Positions 1 to 9,760 of a stretch of 64,000 nucleotides of DNA are shown here, piece by piece. The position numbers and the translations under genes were made by a program. The stretch is from Saururus chinensis. Lineage: Eukaryota > Streptophyta > Magnoliopsida > Piperales > Saururaceae. The notes beneath the pieces were generated by a model. The model saw nothing but the letters and a program-made list of their open reading frames with translations. It did not search any database and had not been told where the DNA came from. Position 1 is the stretch's first letter. Every line of letters starts with the position of its first letter. The DNA lies in NCBI GenBank assembly GCA_035235625.1, contig CP141148.1, forward strand, positions 30,567,057-30,631,056, given 5' to 3'.

Positions 1-265
1 TCTTACAACTAATCTCTAGGAGGAGAATAATTTAGTTTTATGATGTCAAAGATCATAACTATGCTGCAATGACAGAGCATACTAATCAAAATTATTTCAT
101 ATGAAGACAATGAAAGAGGGTGAGGAATGGTGTAAGAGATAACTAAAGGAAAACACTTTTTTTATTGAAGAAAACTATTACAAACACTCAAGAGGAAACT
201 AAGGCAGAAGCTAGGGAAGACTTCTCTTCTTTCTCCAATGATCCTCAAATGTGAGATGAGCTCCA

Positions 266-273
266 TATTTATA
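266..273 (-). promoter_or_regulatory. TATA box of pararetrovirus copy 1 noncoding region
   Basis: TATAAATA on the minus strand, within a block (CCCTCTCTATAAATATGGAG) that is preserved in copy 2 at 7821-7840. Caulimovirids place one strong Pol II promoter after the polyprotein. The position after RNase H fits. The two copies share this block even though the flanking sequence has diverged. Confidence 0.6.
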
Positions 274-1189
274 GAGAGGGATGGGGGTGGTTTGGTGAAA
301 TGGGTCCATCACCAAGAGTTAGGTGGAGGTCTACCTAACTGATGGAATTGACCCTTCTCCGTTCTTCACGTGCTTCATTGTTGGACATTGTGCACATGCT
401 TTCAGTGTCATAGTCACTGGAAGAATAGTAGGGATTAGGGTCCTGTGAATCTTAGTTTCAGGTTGGCATGAGGCGGTATGTGCTAACAAAAGCATCCAAT
501 CCTCTTAGATAAAGGTCTCAATCACCGCTGGCAAAAGGATACGCCAAGATATACGATGGAATGTCCACATAGTACACTCCATTCAGACTTGCCATGTGTA
601 TCTTGAAGTCATAGAAGTCGTATGCGTACGAGTGATAATTCTGTGACAAATCAATATTTGTCTATTGGATGGGATGAAGAAACTGGCATCAAGAATGGTA
701 ACAAAATCCCTTGGCTAATGGAGGCTAATCTGGACAAATGCATTGTCAACCTTGTTTAACATAGTTTTTCATTGCTGAATAGGGAAGATCCATTCCAATA
801 GTGTCTTTACTGCAAAGGCATGATTAGAGAGGTTCCCGCAGGCTTGGATCTGGAATAGATAAGCTGATAGGTGTCCAACATTAAAAAAGGAGATACACCA
901 TTTTTCAATGATGTACCATAAGAGACAAAGGATTTTCTTAGGGAAATAGTAGTAATTTCGAAAACCGAAAGGGCATAAATAGCTATAGTCGGGGTGCAGT
1001 ATTTGGACGAAAACAAGTCTATTTCGGACTAGGTGAATCTCAAGATAGGCAGTAATGGAGGTGATAGTTTGTAGGGGAAAAGTGAAGGTGGCCAGTAAGT
1101 CAAGGATTTCTAGAGGGAGTAGGTCAAAGAATAGGTTTTGTGGTGAAGAAGGCGGTGGTTGAGAAGGCCGTAGGCAGGAGAGAAAATTA

Positions 1190-1460
1190 GCAAGGATATT
1201 GTCCTTTCCTTTAATATTTTTCACTTTGAACTTCCATTTGGAAAACCAATCATGCCAGTGTAAAAGTTGTGCATTAGGCAGTTGCTTTTGCTTGAAGTGC
1301 AACATCTGAGGGAAAGCACTCATATCCATTTCCACTATAAATTCATGACCTATTAAAAAGAACTAAAATTTTGTAATGGCCATTTTTACCGCAAGGATGT
1401 CTTTGTATGTGCTATGATAGTGCTGCTCAGATGGTCTAAAGGATCCACTCTTGTAGCCAC
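1190..1460 (-). pseudogene. RNase H region, pararetrovirus copy 1
   Basis: Minus-strand residues VEMDMSAFPQMLHFKQKQL and HWHDWFSKWKFKVKNIKGK match the C-terminal part of caulimovirid RNase H (the HIKGKDN-type motif before ADFLSR). RNase H removes the RNA strand during reverse transcription. The same stretch is found in copy 2 at 6678-6900 on the plus strand. It is a fossil. Confidence 0.8.
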
Positions 1461-1649
1461 AGAGATGTCCTTTCTTGGTGTCATCAAGGACAAATAGTGC
1501 GGCTCCCCAAGAATGATCACTAGCATGAGTATGAAAAATACGATGCTAATGTGGGGATGGGATCTATAGTGGTGGCAACCTTGGTATAATTTCTTTTATA
1601 GCTTGGACGGCTTTCATGTCACACCAAGGGGGTGGAATTTTTCGGAGGA

Positions 1650-2518
1650 GTTCAGATTAGGCTACTCTGTGTTTTGCTATGTGAGGAATAAAATCTAAAA
1701 CATAATTCAAAACTCCGATGAATGTTTGAATTTGTTTTTTAGACAGTGTTTCTTCAAGAAAATCCCTGAGCTTTTCTGCAATATAGGACAAAGGAGTATA
1801 TTTTCCAAGGAAATCAATGTCTGGTGTGCACAAGACAATCTTCTTTTCAGAGAGCATAAGGCCATGGCTATGGAAGATAGAATGAAATTCCTATAAAAGC
1901 TGTAAATGCTCTTCCTTTGTTATAGAAAATAAGAGGATATCATCAATATGAACAAGAGCTGAATGGAGCAGAGACCGGAAAATTTTACCATAATTTTCTG
2001 GAAAATAGAGGGTGTCGTCTTTAGTCCGAATGGAAGGAGTGTCCACTGGTAGTGAGCATTGGGAATGATGAAGGCTATTTTTTCTCGATCATTAGGATGA
2101 ATGCCAAATTGCCAAAATCCTACTTTTAGGTCAAACTTAGAGAAAATCTTGGCATCTACAATTTGCTCAAAGAGATTCATTCCTTGAGGTAGCGGAAACT
2201 TTTCATGAGCAAGTTATTTGTTAAGAGGTTGATAGTTTATGACAAATCTGGTTTTTTCGCGTGCTTGCTCGGCTCGCTTATTGACATAAAAGCCTGACAT
2301 GCCCATGGTGAGGATGTTTCTTCAATAAGGCCTTGTTTGAGTAGTTGTGAAAGCTCTTCTTGTGCTTGGAGCAGCTGGTTAGGATTCATGCCCGAGTGAC
2401 TAGCTAGTGTGGGAGTTGATGTGGGAGCTATAGGCTTGAAAGGAAGGTAGACAAAGAACTCGAGTCTTGTCCATAGTGGTGAACAATGTTGTTCTTTGAA
2501 CCCTTCGTGTGAGGACAC
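1650..2518 (-). pseudogene. Reverse transcriptase region, pararetrovirus copy 1
   Basis: This is the clearest domain of the copy. The segment SHSGMNPNQLLQAQEELSQL with QGLIEETSSPWACQAF is the caulimovirid RT entry. FSKFDLKVGFWQFGIHP with LPFGLKTTPSIFQKIM carries the palm motifs, and LSEKKIVLCTPDIDFLGKY lies after the catalytic YxDD region. These signatures are characteristic of caulimovirid RT rather than gypsy RT. The same domain appears in copy 2 on the opposite strand. It is a fossil. Confidence 0.85.
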
Positions 2519-2559
2519 ACAACAATCCTGTACAAGGTGAAGCCTGATAGCTTTATGAG

Positions 2560-3129
2560 GGTCCTACAAGGCATGTAGATTGTTAATAGTAGCCCGGGGG
2601 GGAAATTCGTCTTTGTAGGATAATCCATGGGACTTCCACTTGAGTTGAGACAATTTATGGAGGATATCGAATCTAATAATGACATCATTTCCAGTGAGAG
2701 GGGATCCAAGAAAAGGCCGGGTAATTTGTAAAGAATGGAATAAGGAGATGGTCAAAAGTTTGCCGATCTTGTCAATATGGAAGGAATTTCCGTCATCAAT
2801 TTTGAAATACTGGCTGTGGGGATGCCAATAACTAGGTTTGAGTATGTAAGACCTAACAATTGAGTGAGAAGCTCCTGTATCGAGAAAAGCAATGAGGGGA
2901 TGGTACTGGAACCAATGTGAAGAGTAACAGGAAGGAGAGGTGAGAGTTGCATAGCAAATAATTCAGGAAAACCATCAATTCCAAAAATTTTGGATTGGTC
3001 ATCAAAGTCGTCATTAGAACTATTTCCAAAACTAGAATATTCTAGCTGAAGAACAGTGTCTGAATTATACTCATCATTGGCCGAGAGTTCTGATTCAAGA
3101 TCATGGAACTCTTGTTTGTTGATCGCCAT
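2560..3129 (-). pseudogene. Acidic linker and aspartic-protease region, pararetrovirus copy 1
   Basis: The stretch begins with an acidic segment (ESELSANDEYNSD) that typically follows the zinc knuckle in these polyproteins. After it come a predicted retropepsin strand with a D-T-G-type motif and the downstream HPHSQYFK-like region, readable near 2750-2900. Retropepsin-type proteases cut the viral polyprotein. It is a fossil and the domain assignment rests on order plus short motifs. Confidence 0.55.
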
Positions 3130-5000
3130 TGCATGCTGAATGAATTGAGCTTTGCGGGGCCTGTTCTTGGCTAGACATTGACAAGCAAAGTGTCCAAAAT
3201 TTCCACAAATAAAGCATTTGCTAGATTTTTTGTGTCATAGTCCTTTTTTGCGATAAAATCTCCATTTTTGCTTGGGCATGGCAAATCTATTTTTCCAGGA
3301 GAATCTTGTTTTTTGGAAATGAAACTTCTTTTTGGTAGAACAAGTGCAGCCGTTGTCACCCTTGCATTTGATATGTAAGTTTAGTCGAAGGCAGGCTTTT
3401 CCAAGTTTCCAAGTTTCTATCTAGTTTCTTGGAGTCACTTGATGAACTTGGACTTGTTGCATAGTCTATCGACAGCAGTGAGACTTAACTCATAAATTTG
3501 TCCAAGGGTGAGCTTACCTATGATATCTCCTTTGAGTTTAATAATGTGTCTAGTTTTATTGCCCAATGGCTCTGGTAAGGATTGGAGAGAAACACTTGCT
3601 TCAAGTTGACATCATTGATGCTGTTGATAGCATGGAAACAAGCTGGCATATGCATATAGTATTTTTCAAGGTTCTTTTTGTTGAAAGAACAGACTTTAGC
3701 ATTCAGGAATTCTTCTTGTGATGTTTCTTATCGGAGCATCGGGTGTCCAAGAAATTCATTATAGAGGTAGACAATAAATTCTGAAATGTCTTTGGACTGA
3801 AGAATATGAAGCAGTCTATATTCTCCAAGTGCTATCCACCATTCATGTAGTTGTCTGCTGAATCTAGAAGAGATCTTGGTAAGAACATCTTTGAGGTTGG
3901 CATTTGGAATAGCCATTTCTGAAGTTCCCCAAGCAAATATTTCCATGAAATGGTCATGCCAATTGGATGAGAGAATATCATCAAAGGTGAAAAGTTTCTT
4001 GTTGTTGGTATTTTGTGGAAAAGGCCAAGCGAAACTGGGACAAAATTTGGCTCATGTTTTATGTCTCCAAACTGCTCAGAGTCAGAGGGTTGCGCAATGA
4101 TAGGGTCACCATGCATAAAGAGTTCAGGAAAACTTGAGTCAAGCTCAAAAGAGGTGGAATCATCTGAGGATGCAAGGTAGTTTTCTCTAGTGGTGTTCTG
4201 TAAGCAAGATGCTTGGAGAAATGAAGCAATGGGATTGTGTTCTTCAATAGGGAAGTAATGAGAAGGTTGTTGGGAGGATGCTTCAATATCAGGGGAGAAG
4301 ATGGGGGCCTTTCTGTTTGGTTCAAAAGGTCGAGGAGGAGGAGGAGTTGGGGAGGAGAGAGATGGAGTAGTAGGTGGAGATTTGTGGTGGAGACCAGAGT
4401 GGGGAGGAGGGATAAGTGGTTGGATATGATAGTTTGGAATGTAAGGAGAGGGGTTGCCAAATAGTGTGGCAAAGGCTAGGTAGGTTGGAATAGGAAGTGG
4501 TTTAGTGCCATGGGAGGCTTTGAGGCTTCTGAGTTGTTTTCTGCATCTCTTTCAAAAATGTGTCTAGAAGCAGTGGAGAAATCTTGACATTTGGAAAAAT
4601 CTTAAGAAGTTCTTGGTGGAGGCCGCCGATCTTTGCTTGTAGCTCAAGCAAAAGGCTAGAGTTTGGAGTGACTAGTGTTGTGAGCTTTTGCTGTTCAATG
4701 AGGAGCTTCAAAAGGGCCTTGTCTTGGGCGATCGCATTTGCAGCCTACCAGTTTAGGGCAAGTTCTGCAGTAGAGATGTATCTAGGCCGTCCGTCAGAGG
4801 TTTGGCCTACAGGTGTTGGGATCTTCCATATATGCCCGATGCGCTTATTAAGAATCTTTTGGAGAAGAGAACTCTAGTTCAAGCATGAAAATCTGAGGGA
4901 TAGTATTTTCAATGGCAGTATGAGTTCTAGCACTGGGTAGACATGGATTTTCATCATCGAAGGCATGCAACGCTTTGGTGTAATAGCCACAAAGATTATT
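3130..5000 (-). pseudogene. Coat-protein region with CCHC zinc knuckle, pararetrovirus copy 1
   Basis: Minus-strand traces of the capsid region. A stretch near 3728-3946 contains RQLHEWWIALGEYRLLH, which resembles the conserved core of caulimovirid coat proteins. A nucleic-acid-binding knuckle of the form CxICxxxGHxxxxC is readable at about 3150-3245, followed by a basic segment, as in caulimovirid coat proteins. A proline/serine-rich variable linker lies near 4200-4500. The position between movement protein and protease agrees with the family order. It is a fossil. Confidence 0.65.
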
Positions 5001-5207
5001 GGGCTCCTTTTTTCTAGGGTACAAGACATAATAGTCAAATTTCCAAGAGGGTTCTCTTAAGAGATCAACCTCAGGATCGCTTACTTCATAGCACCTTTTT
5101 AGCTATTGCTGTGAGGAATTTGTTCTCCTTCAATGCTTTTCATCAGGATCAGAATGTTGCATGTTGAACTAGTAGTCCGGACAATGGTTGAAATTTCAAA
5201 TATCCCC

Positions 5208-6065
5208 CTAGATGTGAGATGTTGGTTGTGCAACTGCCTCAATGGTGTTGATTTCTGGTAAAGGCGGGGAGAAGACCTCATTGTCTGAATTCTGGGTTGG
5301 GAACTGAGTTTCAACAGTGCCATCAGCTTTTGTGGTGAAAACAGGACAGGTATCATCACAAGACTTGGTGGTTTGCAGAAAAGTCTCGTATGTCGTGATC
5401 CACTTAGCTAGGAGTATCTGTTGGAGTCGCTCATTAGAAAGCTGCTTGGGGATATGGTGCAATGAACACCTTGAGGGCCAATCTTTAGCATGAGAGCATC
5501 AGCTGACTAGTCATGTGATTGGAAGATTTATGGCATGGTTTTGGAGGTAGAAAGCGAGCTAGTAGTGGAGTGTGGCGGCAATGGCTCTGGGTCTCAAATT
5601 TAGGCCAACGAATTGAACTTGGGCAAAAAGAGAATTAAATAAGAATGGATCTTGCAAAGAGATGCTTTAGTTAGGATACAACGTAAGGAAAACAGTACCA
5701 ACATTCAAAGTAACTTGAACAATAGCTAAGATACTCTAGTTGTACGTGAGGAACCGGGTGTCCAGGAGAGCAAGATTGCTGGCGATTTTCATCCCTGGTT
5801 GGCCATGGAGGGTGGGGGCCACTTTGATGGCTCCAAGATGGAGATAAGTATAACCTTTAGTCTACCATTGCTGATGGAGGCTGCTAGGCAGAGTGATGGG
5901 GGGAGGAAGGACTCCTTTGGACCGGCTGGAATTTGGTGTTGGGAGAAAGAGGAGGCTTGAACATACTCTTTAAACACATAAGGAGTTTTAGAACCAAAAA
6001 TCTTTTTTAGGCTTTTTACGATATATGACTCTTTACTTAACTCAAAAACTTGGTAAGGATTTACA
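5208..6065 (-). pseudogene. Movement-protein region of pararetrovirus copy 1
   Basis: Minus-strand coding traces resemble the 30K-superfamily cell-to-cell movement proteins of petuvirus-like caulimovirids. A hydrophobic stretch with the family's typical aspartate region (LLDTRF) lies near 5740, and a C-terminal piece with KWITTYETF lies near 5400. Movement proteins of this family tubulate plasmodesmata to pass virions between cells. This is the first domain of the polyprotein in this genus, which fits its place at the 5' side of the copy. It is a fossil. Confidence 0.65.
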
Positions 6066-6129
6066 ACAAGAAAACGGGTGGCTGGGACTTGGGAAGGGGC
6101 ATTTAGCTCTTGTTTCCAGAAAAATATGG

Positions 6130-6400
6130 TGAAAAATTTCCGGCCTCTGCTCCATTCAGCTCTTGTTTATATTAATGATATCCTCTTATTTTTTAGAGCA
6201 GAGGAAGAGCATTTACAACTTCTACAGGAATTTCATTCTATCTGCCATAGCCATGGCCTTATGCTCTCTGAAAAGAAGATTGTCTTGTGCACACCAGACA
6301 TTGATTTCCTTAGAATGAAAATGCGCAATGGCAAATATATTCCTTTGTCCCATATTGCATAAAAGCTCAAGGATTTTTGAAGAAACAAAGCAACCTTATC
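6130..6400 (+). pseudogene. Reverse transcriptase fragment, pararetrovirus copy 2
   Basis: The fragment contains SALVYINDILLFF, the YxDD catalytic box region in altered form, followed by LMLSEKKIVLCTPDIDFL. The second piece matches the corresponding stretch of copy 1 almost residue for residue. It is a fossil of the polymerase domain. Confidence 0.8.
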
Positions 6401-6677
6401 TTAACTCCTCTGGAAAATTACACCCCCTTGGTGTGAGAAGCACATGATAGTCGTCCAAGCTATCAAAGAAATTATACCAAGGTTTCCACCACTATAGATC
6501 CCATCCCCACATCAGCATCATATTTTGTAGACTGATGCTAGTGATCATTCTTGGTGAGCCGCACTATTTGTCCTTGATGACACTAAGAAACGACATCTCT
6601 GTAGCTACAAGAGCGAATCCTTTGGACCATCTGAGCAGCACTATCATAGCACATACAAAGGGATCCTTGCAGTAAAA

Positions 6678-7115
6678 ATGGCCATTACAAAATTCCAATT
6701 CTTTTTAATAGGTCATGAATTTAAAATGAAAATAGATATGAGTGTTTTCCCTAATATGTTGCACTTTAAGCAAAAGCAACTACATAATACAAAGCTTTTA
6801 TGCTGGCATGATTGGTTTTCCCAATGGAAGTTCCAAGTGAAAAAGATTAAAGGAAAGAACAAAATCCTTGCTTATTTTCTCTCCCGCCTATGGCCTTCTC
6901 AACCACTACCTTCTTCATCGCAAAACCTACTCCCTCTTCAAGAACGTGAAAACCTCCCTCCAGAAATCCTTGACTTACTGGTCACCTTTAGTTTTCCCCT
7001 ACGGACTATCACCTCCATTACTACCTACCTTGAGATTCACCTAGTCCAAAATAGACCTATTTTCTTCCAATTACCATACCCCGACAATGCCTATCTATGC
7101 CCTTTTAGTTTTTGA
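6678..7115 (+). pseudogene. RNase H and downstream polyprotein end, pararetrovirus copy 2
   Basis: Residues FFLIGHEFKMKIDMSVFPN, LHFKQKQL and FQVKKIKGKNKILAYFLSRL form the caulimovirid RNase H C-terminal half. A tail of about 80 residues rich in leucine and proline follows, as in copy 1. It is a fossil. Confidence 0.8.
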
Positions 7116-7827
7116 AATTACTACTATTGCCCTAAGGAAGTCCTTTGTTTCTTACGGTGCATCATTGAAAAATGGTGTATCTCCTTCTTTTTAATGTCGG
7201 ACGCCTATGAGCTTATCTATTCCAGATCTAGGTCCACTGAAACCTCTCTGGTCATGCCTTCAGAGTAAAGACACTATTAGAATGGTTCCCTATTCAGCAA
7301 TGGCAAACTGTGTTAAACGAGGTCAACAGTCCATTTGTCCAGATCAGCCTCTATCAGCCACAAGACACTCCTGGTGCTAATTTCTTCATCTCAAACATCA
7401 GAGAACCAGTCAGAATCCTCCAATGGACAAATAATTATTTGTCACAGAATTATCATTATTAAAATGACTTCTATGACTTCAAGATACACAAGGCAAGTCT
7501 AAATGGAGTGAACTATGTGGACATTCAATCGCATATCTTGGCGTATCCTTTTGCCAGCAAAGATCAAGACCTTTATCTATGAGGATTGGATGTTTTTGTC
7601 AGCACATACCGCCTCACGCCAACCCAAGATTGGGATTACATGACCCTAATCCCTACTATTTATCCAGTGACTATGACACAGATGGTTCTGGATAAAGCAT
7701 GTGCACGATGTCCAACAATGAAGCACATTAAGAATGGGGTGATGGGTCCATCAGTTAGGTAGACCCCCACCTAAATCTTGGTGATGGGTCCACCTACCCA
7801 CTTCACCAAAGCCCCCCCATCCCTCTC

Positions 7828-7835
7828 TATAAATA
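7828..7835 (+). promoter_or_regulatory. TATA box of pararetrovirus copy 2
   Basis: TATAAATA inside the block that is also preserved in copy 1. About 110 bp downstream, at 7942-7947, lies AATAAA followed by a T-rich stretch. A promoter closely followed by a polyadenylation signal is the usual arrangement that gives caulimovirids a terminally redundant RNA. Confidence 0.6.
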
Positions 7836-7941
7836 TGGAGCTCATCTCACATTTGAGGATCATCAGAGAAAAAGAATATGCCTTAGTTTCCTCTTGAGTG
7901 TTCTTCCCCTCTTATGTAATCTCTCTCTTGAGTGTTTCTTC

Positions 7942-7947
7942 AATAAA
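7942..7947 (+). terminator. Polyadenylation signal of pararetrovirus copy 2
   Basis: AATAAA in an A-rich run, 107 bp beyond the last base of the TATA box. The corresponding minus-strand signal in copy 1 lies near 160-175. The assignment rests on spacing and on preservation in both copies. Confidence 0.45.
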
Positions 7948-8109
7948 AAAAAGAGTACTTTCCTTTGGGTATCTCTTACTTCATTCCTTGCCCTCTTCCA
8001 TTGTCTTCATATGAGATAATTCTAATTAGTATTCTCTGTCTTTGCGGCTTAGTTCCGATATTTGACATAAAAAAACTGAATTATTCTCCTCCTAGAGATT
8101 AGCTGTAAT

Positions 8110-9760
8110 ATAACTTGAAAAATACATGGGATAAGAGGCTTGTTTGTTGACGCCAAACTTGCATTGTTTTGTCAGAGGAGGGGGACGGAGCAAGGGGGAC
8201 ATGGAGGGGGTTGGGGGGCCAAAGGATGGCTGGGAGCCAAAGGAAAGTGATGACCGAAGGGGGGTGGAGGACCAGAGAAGGGACAAACGGGAGGGAGGAG
8301 GAGCGAACAAAATTTCACCCAGGTGGGAAAATTTCACACGCGTAGGCTATTTAGCGAAGCTCTTCATACGAGCGTCAATAATAGCCTTTATATTTTTTTT
8401 AAAAATAAATATTATTAGCAACGCTCGTACCAAGCATCGCTATGGCAATGTATAACCGAGGACTACTAGTGATAGATATTATTATACATCGCTAATATTT
8501 TTTTACTTTTTAAAAATAATTTAAATTCTCTTCTCTATCTCTCCCTCTCTCTCCTCTCTCTCCCCCTCACTCTCTCTCTCCCTCTCTCTCTCTTACTCTC
8601 TCTCCTCTCTCACTCCCCCTCACTCGATCTCTCTCTCCACTCTCTCTTCCTCTCTCTCCCCTTTCTCTCTCTCTCTCCCCATTCTCTCTCTTCTTAGCGA
8701 TGCATAACGTAGTAGCAATGCATACTGGTTTGCGTCACTACTATACTTGGATAGTAGCGTCGCTAATATACATTTGTTAATTTTTTAAAATTTTTAAAAA
8801 ATAATTTATAATTAAAAAATTTCCCTCTCTCTTCCTCTCTCTCTCTCTCCCCTCTCTCTCCTCTCCACTCCTCTCTCTCTTCCTCCCTCTCCTCTTTTCT
8901 CTCTCCACTCCTCTCTCTCTTCCTCCCTCTCCTCTTTTCTCTCTCCACTCTCTCTCCTCTCTCTTCCTCCCTCCTCTCTCTCCCCTCACTTGTCTCTCCC
9001 CTCATCTCTCTCTCTCTCCCTCTCTCTCCTCTCTCTTCCTTTCTCTTTCCCCTTAGTCTCTCCCTCTCTCTCATGTCTCTCTCTCTCTTCCTCTCTCTCC
9101 CCTCTCTCCCTCTCTTCTATTTATTTTTTTAAATTGTAGTAGCGACGCATAACAATAAGCGTCACTAGTATGTGTCGCTACTATACTCGGATAGTAGCGA
9201 CACATAGGGTTATACATCGCTATTACCCGAGTATAGCAGCAACACATATCAGTAGCGATGCATACTACCCGTCGCTACTACCCCAGTATGCATCGCTACT
9301 ATACATTATTTTTATTTTTAATTTTTTTTTAAAATAATTTATAATTAAAAAATTTTCCTCCCCTCTTTCTCTCTCTTCTCTCTCTCTACCCTCTCTCCCC
9401 TCATCTCTCTTTCTACCCTCTCTCCCCTCTTCCTCTCTCTCCTCCCTCTCTTCCTCCCTCTCTCTCTTCTCTCTCTCTCCTCTATTCTCTCTCACCTCTC
9501 TCTCCCCTCACCTCTTTCTCCTCTCTCTCTCCTCTCCTCTCTCTCCCTCTCCCCTCAATCTCTCTCTCTCTCCCTCTCGTCCATCTCTCACGTCTTTCTC
9601 ACTATCTCTCTCTCCTCACCCTCTCTCTCATGTCTTTCTCTCTCTCTCCTCACTCTCTCTCATCTCCTCTCTCTCTCTCTATGCACTCTTTCTTCCTCAC
9701 TTCTCTCTTTTATTATTAATTATATTTTAAAATATTAGTGGCGTAAAGATAGCCACACTT
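8110..9760. repeat. Modular region: CT-rich tracts alternating with TAGCGAYGCATA-type repeats
   Basis: CT-rich low-complexity tracts (about 8530-8690, 8820-9120 and 9355-9715) alternate with short modules at about 8400-8510, 8690-8770 and 9130-9300. The modules are packed with variants of TAGCGACGCATA in both orientations. The change from module to CT tract repeats a similar AT-rich joint (AATAATTTATAATTAAAAAAT) at about 8800 and 9330. Short degenerate motifs in both orientations recall the subterminal repeats of plant CACTA elements, but no terminal CACTA sequence or transposase was seen. The family is therefore unproven. There are no credible genes here. Confidence 0.5.

Larger units (their letters stand above)
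1..6075 (-). mobile_element. Endogenous pararetrovirus fossil, copy 1 (Caulimoviridae, petuvirus/florendovirus-like)
   Basis: This is an integrated, decayed caulimovirid read on the minus strand. Read leftward, the parts come in the order of a single-polyprotein genus: 30K-type movement protein, coat region with a CCHC knuckle, aspartic protease, reverse transcriptase, RNase H, and then a noncoding region with a TATA box. No integrase or LTR is seen, which separates it from gypsy elements. The reading frame is broken many times over (roughly a dozen or more), so it is an old, inactive copy. Its outer end matches the outer end of copy 2 at 8107 in inverted orientation. The genus is an inference from domain order and motif style. 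The left end may continue outside the window. Confidence 0.85.
6076..8107 (+). mobile_element. Endogenous pararetrovirus fossil, copy 2 (3' part, opposite strand)
   Basis: Plus-strand relative of copy 1, starting inside the reverse transcriptase and running through RNase H and the noncoding promoter/terminator region. It joins copy 1 at about 6070-6080, so the two are head to head. The 3' portions (7270-8107 and 1-780) are inverted repeats with clear but imperfect identity. It is broken several times. Head-to-head, partly rearranged copies are common among endogenous caulimovirids, which integrate passively through repair rather than with an integrase. Confidence 0.8.

Noticed and set aside
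8763-9495. Long open frames rich in arginine and glutamate on the minus strand
   Set aside because: They are translations of CT-rich low-complexity DNA with no domain, and their termini follow repeat borders.
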